A DNA stretch of 64,000 bases from an uncultured Gemmiger sp. (lineage in GTDB: Bacteria > Bacillota > Clostridia > Oscillospirales > Ruminococcaceae). Of this stretch, positions 56,103 through 64,000 are shown piece after piece. Position 1 is the stretch's first letter. Every line of letters starts with the position of its first letter. The translations under genes and the position numbers were made by a program. The DNA is taken from positions 1 through 64,000 of the forward strand of contig CANRLV010000001.1 in NCBI GenBank assembly GCA_947631565.1, in the 5' to 3' direction. A model generated the notes under the pieces. It ran no database searches. It saw only the letters and a program-made list of their open reading frames with translations, and was not told the origin of the DNA.

Positions 56103-57572
56103 ATGGAGACAAGCATCAGCGAGCGCGCTCTGCACGAGGAATGCGGCGTTTTCGGCATTTATGATTCGACCGGCAAAACCGACATGGTGCCGGCCGTGTA
56201 CAGCGCCCTGTACGCCCTGCAGCACCGCGGGCAGGAGAGCTGCGGCATCGCCGTCAACGTCGACGGCGTGCTGTCCGGCTACCGCGACCTGGGGCTGGCG
56301 GGCGAGGTGTTCACGCCCGAGGTCCTGGACAGCCTGCCCGCGGGCGCCAAGATGGCGTCCGGCCATGTGCGCTACGCCACCGCCGGGCAGTGCACGCGCT
56401 CGAACGCCCAGCCGATGATCGTGCACCACTGCAAGGGCGGCATGGCACTGTGCCACAACGGCAACCTGACCAACGCCTACAACCTGCGGCACGGGCTGGA
56501 GATGAGTGGGTGCATCTTCCACGGCACCTCGGACAGCGAGGTCATCGCCTACCTCATCACCCACAACCGCCTGCGCACGCCCAGCATCGAGGACGCCGTG
56601 TGCGAGACGATGAAGGAGCTCAAGGGCGCCTACAGCCTGGTCATCATGAGCGCCACCAAGCTCATCGCCGCGCGGGACCCGCACGGCTTCCGGCCCTTGT
56701 GCATCGGCGAGCTGCCGGGCGGCACGGGCTACGCTTTCGCCTCGGAATCCTGCGCGCTGGACGCCGTGGGGGCAAGGCTGCTGCGCGACGTCGAGCCCGG
56801 CGAGGTGGTCGTCGTCAACCGCGAAGGGCTGCGCAGCATCCGCACCCTGTGCGGCACCCAGCCGCACACGCTGTGCGTGTTCGAGTACATCTATTTTGCC
56901 CGCCCGGACAGCGTGGTCGAGGGCACCTGTGTGCACGAGGCGCGCAAGCAGGCCGGGCGCTTTTTGGCCCAAAGCCACCCCGTCGAGGCCGACGTGGTCA
57001 TCGGCGCGCCGGATTCCGGGCTGGACGCCGCCTTGGGCTACGCGCAGGAGAGTGGCATCCCCTACGGCGTCGGCTTTATCAAGAACAAGTACATCGGCCG
57101 CACCTTCATCCAGAACAGCCAGGCCGTGCGCGAGAGCACGGTGCGTATAAAACTCAACGCTGTGCCGTCGGTGGTGTCTGGCAAGCGGGTGGTGCTGGTC
57201 GACGATTCCATCGTGCGCGGCACCACCAGCGCCCACACCATCAAACTGCTGCGCGAGGCCGGCGCCAAAGAGGTGCACTACCGCATCTCGGCCCCGCCGT
57301 TCGCGCACCCGTGCTACTTCGGCACCGATATCCCGGACGAAAAGCAGCTCATCGCCACCGGGCACACGGTCGACGAGATCAACGCCCTGGTCGGGTCCGA
57401 CACGCTGGGCTTTTTGAGCATCGACGAGGTGCAGCGCCTCGCCCCTGCGAGCCGCTGCGGCTACTGCGTCGGCTGCTTTACCGGCGACTACCCCGTGCCG
57501 CCGCCCGGCAAGACGATGGAGGCGTTCTTCTCCAAACCGCTGAGCGAATCCAAAAGCGGCAAAATGCTGTAA
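56103..57572 (+). CDS. purF: Amidophosphoribosyltransferase
   Basis: A 489-residue PurF. The ATG at 56103 has GAGG eight bases upstream; a TTG just before it is possible. A propeptide of about ten residues ends at the nucleophile Cys in [11 protein letters not shown], as in B. subtilis-type PurF. The glutaminase half has [22 protein letters not shown] and [14 protein letters not shown]. The transferase half has [17 protein letters not shown] and the PRPP loop [20 protein letters not shown]. Late Cys residues ([13 protein letters not shown]) fit an iron-sulfur-containing type. It makes phosphoribosylamine, the first committed purine step. Confidence 0.95.
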   Translation: METSISERALHEECGVFGIYDSTGKTDMVPAVYSALYALQHRGQESCGIAVNVDGVLSGYRDLGLAGEVFTPEVLDSLPAGAKMASGHVRYATAGQCTRSNAQPMIVHHCKGGMALCHNGNLTNAYNLRHGLEMSGCIFHGTSDSEVIAYLITHNRLRTPSIEDAVCETMKELKGAYSLVIMSATKLIAARDPHGFRPLCIGELPGGTGYAFASESCALDAVGARLLRDVEPGEVVVVNREGLRSIRTLCGTQPHTLCVFEYIYFARPDSVVEGTCVHEARKQAGRFLAQSHPVEADVVIGAPDSGLDAALGYAQESGIPYGVGFIKNKYIGRTFIQNSQAVRESTVRIKLNAVPSVVSGKRVVLVDDSIVRGTTSAHTIKLLREAGAKEVHYRISAPPFAHPCYFGTDIPDEKQLIATGHTVDEINALVGSDTLGFLSIDEVQRLAPASRCGYCVGCFTGDYPVPPPGKTMEAFFSKPLSESKSGKML

Positions 57573-57585
57573 GGAGGGCCCTGCC

Positions 57586-58629
57586 TTGAACAACAACAGC
57601 CATTCGGCCAGCTACGCGGCCGCCGGCGTCGACATCGTCGCCGGGTATGAATCGGTCGAGCTGATGAAGCGGCACGTCGCCCGCACCCTCAACGACCGCT
57701 GCATCGGCGGCCTGGGCGGGTTCGGCGGCCTGTATGCGCCGGACCTGTCCGGCATGAAGGAGCCTGTGCTCATCTCCGGCACCGACGGCGTGGGCACCAA
57801 GCTGCGCATCGCCCAATACCTTGACAAGCACGACACCGTCGGCATCGACTGCGTGGCCATGTGCGTCAACGACATCATCTGTGCCGGCGCCAAACCGCTG
57901 TTTTTCCTCGACTACATCGCCTGCGGCAAAAACGTGCCGGCGCGCATCGCCGCCATCGTCGCCGGCGTGGCCGAGGGCTGCGTGCAGGCGGGCTGCGCGC
58001 TGATCGGCGGCGAGACCGCCGAGCACCCCGGCGTGATGCCGCCCGACGACTACGACCTGGCCGGCTTCACGGTCGGCGCCGTGGACAAGGCAAAGATTTT
58101 GGACAACAGCACGATGCAGCCCGGCGATGTGCTCATCGCGCTGCCGAGCAGCGGCGTGCACTCGAACGGGTTCTCGCTCGTGCGCAAGGTGTTCGACCTC
58201 GACGCCCACCCCGAGCATTTAAAGGAATACCGCGCCGAGCTGGGCAGATCCTTGGGCGAGGCACTGCTGGCCCCCACCTGCATCTATGTAAAACCGGTGC
58301 TGGCGCTGCTCGGACAAATCACGGTCAAGGGCATCAGCCACATCACGGGCGGCGGCTTTTTTGAGAACATCCCACGCAGCCTCAAGGCCGGCTGCGCCGC
58401 CCGCATCGAAAAGAAAAACGTGCGCGTGCCCGCCATTTTCGACCTGATCGCCAGGGCCGGCGATATCCCGGATCGGGATATGTTCAACACCTTCAACATG
58501 GGCGTCGGCATGGTGCTGACGGTAGCCGCCGCGGACGCCGCGCGTGCCGTCGACATCCTCAAGGCCAACGGGCAGGACGCCTATGTTCTGGGCAGCATCA
58601 TGGCCGGCGAAGGGGTGGAGCTTAGATGA
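57586..58629 (+). CDS. purM: Phosphoribosylformylglycinamidine cyclo-ligase (AIR synthetase)
   Basis: A 347-residue PurM starting with TTG at 57586; AAGGAGGG stands seven bases upstream. Markers: [75 protein letters not shown] and [13 protein letters not shown]. It closes FGAM to AIR with ATP. It overlaps purN by four bases. Length and motifs are those of the family. Confidence 0.95.
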   Translation: MNNNSHSASYAAAGVDIVAGYESVELMKRHVARTLNDRCIGGLGGFGGLYAPDLSGMKEPVLISGTDGVGTKLRIAQYLDKHDTVGIDCVAMCVNDIICAGAKPLFFLDYIACGKNVPARIAAIVAGVAEGCVQAGCALIGGETAEHPGVMPPDDYDLAGFTVGAVDKAKILDNSTMQPGDVLIALPSSGVHSNGFSLVRKVFDLDAHPEHLKEYRAELGRSLGEALLAPTCIYVKPVLALLGQITVKGISHITGGGFFENIPRSLKAGCAARIEKKNVRVPAIFDLIARAGDIPDRDMFNTFNMGVGMVLTVAAADAARAVDILKANGQDAYVLGSIMAGEGVELR

Positions 58630-59219
58630 AAAACGTTGCCGTCCTCGTCTCGGGCGGGGGCACCAATCTGCAGGCCATCCTCGAGAGCGAGCGCTGCGGC
58701 GGGAACCCCCACGGCCGCGTGACGCTGGTCGTGGCCAGCAAGCCGGGCGTCTATGCGCTGGAGCGCGCCGCCAATTTCGGCGTCGAGACCGCGGTGGTGG
58801 AGCGCAAGGGCTATGCCGCGCAGGCCGAGTATGATGCCGCCCTGCTGGCGCTGCTGCGCGCCCACAGCATCGACGTCATCGTGCTGGCCGGCTTTCTGAC
58901 CGTGCTGGGCCCCGATTTCACCGCCGCGTACCCGCGCGCCATCCTCAACGTGCACCCGAGCCTGATCCCGAGCTTCTGCGGCAAGGGGTATTACGGGCTG
59001 AAGGTGCATGAAGAGGCCTTGAAGCGCGGCGTCAAGGTGACGGGGGCGACCGTGCATTTCGTCACCGAGGAATGCGACGGCGGGCCCATTATCCTGCAAA
59101 AGGCCGTGGAGGTCCTGCCCGATGACACGCCCGAAACGCTGCAAAAGCGCGTGATGGTCGAGGCCGAGTGGCAGCTGCTGCCCAAGGCCCTGGCCATGGT
59201 CTGTGCCGGTGAAGTTTGA
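58626..59219 (+). CDS. purN: GAR transformylase (PurN type)
   Basis: A 197-residue folate-dependent formyltransferase. Signature: [15 protein letters not shown], the catalytic triad region [18 protein letters not shown] (Asn and His), and [20 protein letters not shown] with its Asp. It formylates GAR using 10-formyl-THF. The ATG overlaps the purM stop (ATGA). Confidence 0.95.
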   Translation: MKNVAVLVSGGGTNLQAILESERCGGNPHGRVTLVVASKPGVYALERAANFGVETAVVERKGYAAQAEYDAALLALLRAHSIDVIVLAGFLTVLGPDFTAAYPRAILNVHPSLIPSFCGKGYYGLKVHEEALKRGVKVTGATVHFVTEECDGGPIILQKAVEVLPDDTPETLQKRVMVEAEWQLLPKALAMVCAGEV

Positions 59220-59239
59220 GCCCTGGGAGGTATTTTCTG

Positions 59240-59971
59240 ATGAAAAAGAATCTGTACAAGCATCTTTCTGCCAACACCTACCCGGGCCGCGGCATCGTGC
59301 TGGGGCTGGCCCCCGACGGCGCCGCGGCGATGATCGGGTACTGGATCATGGGCCGCAGCGCCAACAGCCGCAACCGCGTGTTTGAGGCGCTGGAGGACGG
59401 CAGCGGCATCCGCACCGTGGCGGCGGACGAGAGCAAGATGGAGGACCCGCACCTGATCATCTACAACCCCGTGCGCACATTGCGGGACACCACCATCGTG
59501 ACCAACGGCGACCAGACCGACACCATCTACACCTACATCGCGAACAATCTCTTCCCCGGCTACGGGTTCGAGGCGGCGCTGGCCACCCGCCTGTTTGAGG
59601 ACGACGCCCCCAACTTTACCCCCCGCATCTCGGGCGTGGTGGATATGCGCCGCGGCGGCTACAAGCTGAGCATCGTCAAGAGCTGCGAGGGCAACTCCGC
59701 CAGCGTGCAGCGCCAGACCTTCGATTACCCGGAGCCGGTCGCCGGCGAGGGGCACCTGCTCACCACCTACCAGAAGGACGGCGCGCCCATCCCGAGCTTT
59801 GCCGGCGAACCGCAGCGCGTGACCGTCGACGAGGCCGACCCCGCCGCCTTTGCCGATAAGCTGTGGGCCGCCCTCAACGCCGACAACAAGGTCAGCCTGT
59901 TCGTGCGGGCCATCCGTCTCGCGAGCGGCGAATATGAGGACGTCATCGTCAACAAATACCATCGTGTCTAA
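59240..59971 (+). CDS. Archaeal-type (PurO-like) IMP cyclohydrolase
   Basis: A 243-residue protein of the IMP_cyclohyd family, first known as PurO in archaea. Markers: SANTYPGRGIVLGLAPDG near the start, YWIMGRSANSRNRVFE, VTNGDQTDTIYTYI, and YEPDAPNFTPRIS-type sequence (here FEDDAPNFTPRISGVVDMRR). It would close FAICAR to IMP, the last purine step. The following gene encodes only the AICAR transformylase half of PurH, so this enzyme supplies the missing half. ATG 59240 follows GGGAGG. Confidence 0.87.
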   Translation: MKKNLYKHLSANTYPGRGIVLGLAPDGAAAMIGYWIMGRSANSRNRVFEALEDGSGIRTVAADESKMEDPHLIIYNPVRTLRDTTIVTNGDQTDTIYTYIANNLFPGYGFEAALATRLFEDDAPNFTPRISGVVDMRRGGYKLSIVKSCEGNSASVQRQTFDYPEPVAGEGHLLTTYQKDGAPIPSFAGEPQRVTVDEADPAAFADKLWAALNADNKVSLFVRAIRLASGEYEDVIVNKYHRV

Positions 59972-59985
59972 AAAGGAGCGCACCC

Positions 59986-61167
59986 ATGCAGGAATTTCAG
60001 CTAAAATACGGCACCAACCCCAACCAGAAGCCGGCGCGCATCTATATGGCGGACGGCAGCGCCCTGCCCATTGACATCCTCAACGGCAAGCCCGGCTACA
60101 TCAACTTTTTGGACGCCTTCAACAGCTGGCAGCTCGTGCGGGACCTCAAGGCCGCGCTGGGCGCGCCGGCGGCGGCCAGCTTCAAGCATGTGTCCCCGGC
60201 CGGGGCGGCCATCGGTCTGCCGCTGGACGGGACCCTGCGCCGTATGTACCACATCGCCCCGGATGCCGAGCTCTCGCCCCTGGCCTGCGCCTACGCGCGC
60301 GCCCGCGGCGCCGACCGGATGTCGAGCTTCGGCGACTGGATCGCCTTGTCCGACGTCTGCGATGTGCCGACGGCCAAGCTCATCCAGCACGAGGTGTCGG
60401 ACGGCATCATCGCGCCCGGGTACGAGCCGGAGGCGCTGGCCATCCTTTCCGGCAAGAAAAAGGGCAACTACAACGTCGTCGCCATCGACCCGGACTATGC
60501 TCCCGCCCCGCTCGAGTGCCGCACCGTGTTCGGCATCACCTTTGAGCAGGGCCGGCAGGACCTGGCCATCAACGCCGATACGATGCTTGGCAACATCGTG
60601 ACCGCCAACAAGGCCCTGACCGAGGCGCAGAAGCGCGACCTGGTCATGAGCCTGATCGTGCTCAAGTACACGCAGAGCAACAGCGTGTGCTATGTGCAGG
60701 GCGGGCAGACCATCGGCGTGGGCGCCGGGCAGCAGAGCCGCATCCACTGCACGCGGCTGGCCGGCCAGAAGGCCGACAACTGGCAGCTGCGCCATATGCC
60801 CAAGGTGCTGGACCTGCCTTTCCGCGACGATGTGGCCAAGCCCAACCGCGACAACGCCATCGACGTCTACATCGGCGATACGCCCGAGGACGTCATCGGT
60901 GACGACGTCTGGGCCGAGACCTTTACCCGCCAGCCCGCGCCGCTGACGGCGGAGGAGAAAAAGGCCTGGCTCGCGCAGGTGACGGATGTGGCGCTGGGCA
61001 GCGATGCCTTCTTCCCCTTTGGCGACAACATCGAGCGCGCGCGCCGCAGCGGCGTGACGGCCATCGTGCAGCCGGGCGGCTCCATCCGCGACGGGCAGGT
61101 CATCGATACCTGCAACAAATATAACATTGTTATGGCATTTTGTGGTATCAGACTCTTCCACCACTAA
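59986..61167 (+). CDS. Stand-alone AICAR transformylase (PurH C-terminal type)
   Basis: A 393-residue protein matching only the AICARFT part of bifunctional PurH. Features: LKYGTNPNQKPARIYM, the catalytic SFKHVSPAGAAIGLPL (Lys-His), YARARGADRMSSFGDWIALS, QGGQTIGVGAGQQSRIHCTR and DAFFPFGDNIERARRSGVTA. The N-terminal MGS-like cyclohydrolase domain is absent, and the gene begins with its own ATG and ribosome site, so this is not a truncation. It formylates AICAR. The cyclohydrolase step is covered by the preceding gene. Confidence 0.93.
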   Translation: MQEFQLKYGTNPNQKPARIYMADGSALPIDILNGKPGYINFLDAFNSWQLVRDLKAALGAPAAASFKHVSPAGAAIGLPLDGTLRRMYHIAPDAELSPLACAYARARGADRMSSFGDWIALSDVCDVPTAKLIQHEVSDGIIAPGYEPEALAILSGKKKGNYNVVAIDPDYAPAPLECRTVFGITFEQGRQDLAINADTMLGNIVTANKALTEAQKRDLVMSLIVLKYTQSNSVCYVQGGQTIGVGAGQQSRIHCTRLAGQKADNWQLRHMPKVLDLPFRDDVAKPNRDNAIDVYIGDTPEDVIGDDVWAETFTRQPAPLTAEEKKAWLAQVTDVALGSDAFFPFGDNIERARRSGVTAIVQPGGSIRDGQVIDTCNKYNIVMAFCGIRLFHH

Positions 61168-61186
61168 GCTGTGCTTCGCACAGCTT
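61166..61186 (+). terminator. Short hairpin after the AICARFT gene
   Basis: AAGCTGTGC pairs perfectly with GCACAGCTT around TTC, starting at the stop codon. There is no T-run, so it may be an RNA stabiliser or partial terminator rather than a full stop. Confidence 0.4.
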
Positions 61187-61408
61187 CAAAAGAGAGGTTC
61201 GGCTTTGCTGGCTGCGCCAGTCCGCCTGCACCTCCCTCTTGGACACCCACCGTCGCAAAAATGCCTTGCGTATGCCTTACGGCGACTTGCTGCGGCATTT
61301 TTGCTCTCAAGGTATCGGCATTGCGTCTACGGCCTAAGAGCCGCGCTTTGCGCGGTTGGCCTCCGACGTGCGCCTGCGGTCGCTACCGCACATGTCGGTC
61401 AATGCCGA
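61186..61408 (+). repeat. Structured intergenic repeat, copy 3 (with insert)
   Basis: Between the AICARFT gene and purD. The first two hairpins match copy 2: AGAGAGGT/ACCTCCCT (61191-61237) enclosing CTGGC/GCCAG, and GCAAAAATGCC.../GGCATTTTTGC. The third stem, ATCGGCATTG (61314-61323) with CAATGCCGAT (61400-61409), is split by about 65 extra bases containing their own GC-rich inverted repeats (CCGCG.../CGCGG). Purine gene 5' ends follow closely, as in copy 2. Confidence 0.82.
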
Positions 61409-61434
61409 TGGATTTACAATTTGGGAGGCCCGTT

Positions 61435-62724
<1,290 letters not shown>

Positions 62725-62742
62725 AAAGCGAGGGTTCCGTTC

Positions 62743-64000
62743 ATGGTTTACCGTATCTATGTGGAAAAAAAGCCCGGCTTTGACGGCGAGGCGCAGAGCC
62801 TGCACCGGGAGCTCGTCGAGCTGTTGGGCATCGCGGGGCTCAAAGGCCTGCGCCTTTTAAACCGCTACGACGTCGAGGGCATCGACAAAGCGCTGTTTGA
62901 CCGCGCCGTGCCGCTTATCTTCAGCGAGCCGCCGGTAGACGTGACCTACACCGCCCTGCCCGCCGCCGGCACCGTGTTCGCGGTCGAGTATCTGCCCGGG
63001 CAGTTCGACCAGCGGGCGGATTCGGCCAGCCAGTGCATCCAGCTGCTGAGCCAGGGCGAGCGCCCCGAGGTGCGCAGCGCCAAGGTGTACCTGCTCGAGG
63101 GCGATTTGACGGCGGACGAGCTGGCGGCCATCAAAAAATACGTCATCAACCCGGTCGAGGCGCGCGAGGCGGACCTGAGCGACCGGGCGACGCTGAAAAT
63201 GGACTTCCCCGCCCCGCCGATGGTCGAGACTCTCACCGGCTTTTTGCAGATGGACGACGCAGCGCTGGAGCGCTTCCGCGCCGAAAAGGGCCTGGCCATG
63301 GACCATGCCGACATCGTCTTCTGCCAGAACTATTTCAAGACCGAGCGCCGCGACCCCACCATCACCGAGATACGCCTCATCGATACCTACTGGAGCGACC
63401 ACTGCCGCCACACGACCTTCGGCACCATTCTCGATAACGTGCAGATCGACGACGCTGTGGTGCAGGCGGCCTTTGACCGCTATATGGCCCTGCGCGCCGA
63501 GACCGGACGGGACAAAAAGAACCGCACGCTGATGGACGCCGCCACCATCGGCGCCAAGGCCCTGAAGCAGCGCGGGCTCCTTAAAAACCTCGACGAGAGC
63601 GAGGAGATCAACGCCTGCACGGTCAAGATCAAGTGCGACGTGGACGGCGAGCAGCAGGACTGGCTGTTCCTGTTCAAGAACGAGACGCACAACCACCCCA
63701 CCGAGATCGAGCCTTTCGGCGGCGCGGCCACCTGCATCGGCGGCGCGATACGCGACCCGCTGTCGGGGCGCAGCTATGTCTATCAGGCGATGCGCGTGAC
63801 CGGCGCCGCCGACCCGCTGCAGCCGGTGGCCGAGACGATGCCCGGCAAGCTGCCCCAGCGCAAGCTGGTGACGACGGCTGCGGCCGGGTATTCGAGCTAC
63901 GGCAACCAGATCGGCCTTGCCACCGGGCAGGTGCAGGAGCTGTACCACCCCGGCTACGCGGCCAAGCGGATGGAGATCGGCGCCGTGGTGGGCGCCACCC
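62743..64000 (+). CDS. purL: Phosphoribosylformylglycinamidine synthase, large form (partial)
   Basis: The first 419 residues of a long PurL; the gene runs off the right edge. The N-terminal part (about 1-170) looks like a fused PurS-like region (VYRIYVEKKPGFDGEAQSLH). It continues with a linker and TEIRLIDTYWSDHCRHTTF, which holds the catalytic His, then FKNETHNHPTEIEPFGGAAT and RDPLSGRSYVYQAMRVTG. This order is that of the single-chain PurL of some Clostridia, which includes the glutaminase at its C-terminus (not visible here). ATG 62743 lies 18 bp after purD, with GCGAGGG upstream. Confidence 0.9.
   Translation, partial: MVYRIYVEKKPGFDGEAQSLHRELVELLGIAGLKGLRLLNRYDVEGIDKALFDRAVPLIFSEPPVDVTYTALPAAGTVFAVEYLPGQFDQRADSASQCIQLLSQGERPEVRSAKVYLLEGDLTADELAAIKKYVINPVEAREADLSDRATLKMDFPAPPMVETLTGFLQMDDAALERFRAEKGLAMDHADIVFCQNYFKTERRDPTITEIRLIDTYWSDHCRHTTFGTILDNVQIDDAVVQAAFDRYMALRAETGRDKKNRTLMDAATIGAKALKQRGLLKNLDESEEINACTVKIKCDVDGEQQDWLFLFKNETHNHPTEIEPFGGAATCIGGAIRDPLSGRSYVYQAMRVTGAADPLQPVAETMPGKLPQRKLVTTAAAGYSSYGNQIGLATGQVQELYHPGYAAKRMEIGAVVGAT

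Noticed and set aside
61168..61434. An N-terminal extension of purD through the intergenic repeat
   Set aside because: The frame is open but its translation does not resemble PurD, and GGGAGG stands before the ATG at 61435 where the family N-terminus begins.

Overview
The window is very GC-rich, densely coded bacterial DNA with Gram-positive type ribosome binding sites (GGAGG variants), sigma-A type promoters and lipoprotein signals. It also carries a THF riboswitch in front of an ECF folate S-component gene, a five-gene vanG-type cluster, and a purine pathway built from a stand-alone AICAR transformylase plus an archaeal-type IMP cyclohydrolase. Together these point to a high-GC anaerobic Clostridium relative, most likely a gut Oscillospiraceae-type organism. 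This is inference; there is no rRNA gene in the window. No phage, insertion sequence or CRISPR array was seen.

Layout. (1) 1-4656, minus strand: a vanG-type glycopeptide-resistance cluster, vanR-vanS-vanG-vanXY-vanT, with vanT running off the left edge. (2) 4757-9897, minus: a TetR repressor and a very large RND transporter with a coiled-coil insert, under a promoter with a perfect 20-bp operator. (3) 10064-14089, minus: an HD-domain protein and FolT under a THF riboswitch, then a polar amino-acid ABC transporter. (4) 14242-16310, plus: a HAD phosphatase, a small Cys-rich membrane protein and a PPK2 kinase. (5) 16342-26304, plus: nine consecutive glycosyltransferase genes. (6) 26374-38109, plus: a polysaccharide-export ABC transporter (Wzm/Wzt type), a sialyltransferase-like protein, a KdsB-like cytidylyltransferase, a CPBP membrane protein, an aldolase fused to a sialyltransferase/DUF115-like domain, a DUF2142 membrane protein, and a GT4, GT2 and DUF2304 gene. 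(7) 38118-42872: a small unknown gene, then on the minus strand a GH25 muramidase, a DUF6056-type membrane protein, a VanX-type dipeptidase lipoprotein, two tandem microproteins with a double-glycine leader and a zinc ribbon, and tRNA-Arg(CCT). (8) 42926-53682: peptidase T (minus), then capE-capF-capG (UDP-N-acetyl-L-fucosamine synthesis), GT4, GT2, DUF2304, an MBOAT O-acyltransferase and its SGNH-like partner (plus). (9) 53741-54259: a PglD/NeuD-type acetyltransferase (minus). (10) 54395-64000, plus: purE-purC-purF-purM-purN-purO-like-purH'(AICARFT)-purD-purL, preceded by a structured, terminator-ended leader of about 190 nt; purL is cut by the right edge.

How the parts work together. Regions 5, 6 and 8 look like one large cell-surface polysaccharide programme: nucleotide-sugar synthesis, many transferases, two GT2/DUF2304 pairs that probably make lipid-linked sugars, ABC export and O-acetylation. 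The KdsB-like, aldolase and sialyltransferase-like genes together suggest a CMP-activated ulosonic-acid branch. Region 1 would swap the D-Ala-D-Ala peptidoglycan terminus for D-Ala-D-Ser. A structured repeat of about 170 bp occurs three times in intergenic gaps, and its stems keep pairing although the sequence changes. Several promoters are nested inside hairpins that could also act as terminators.
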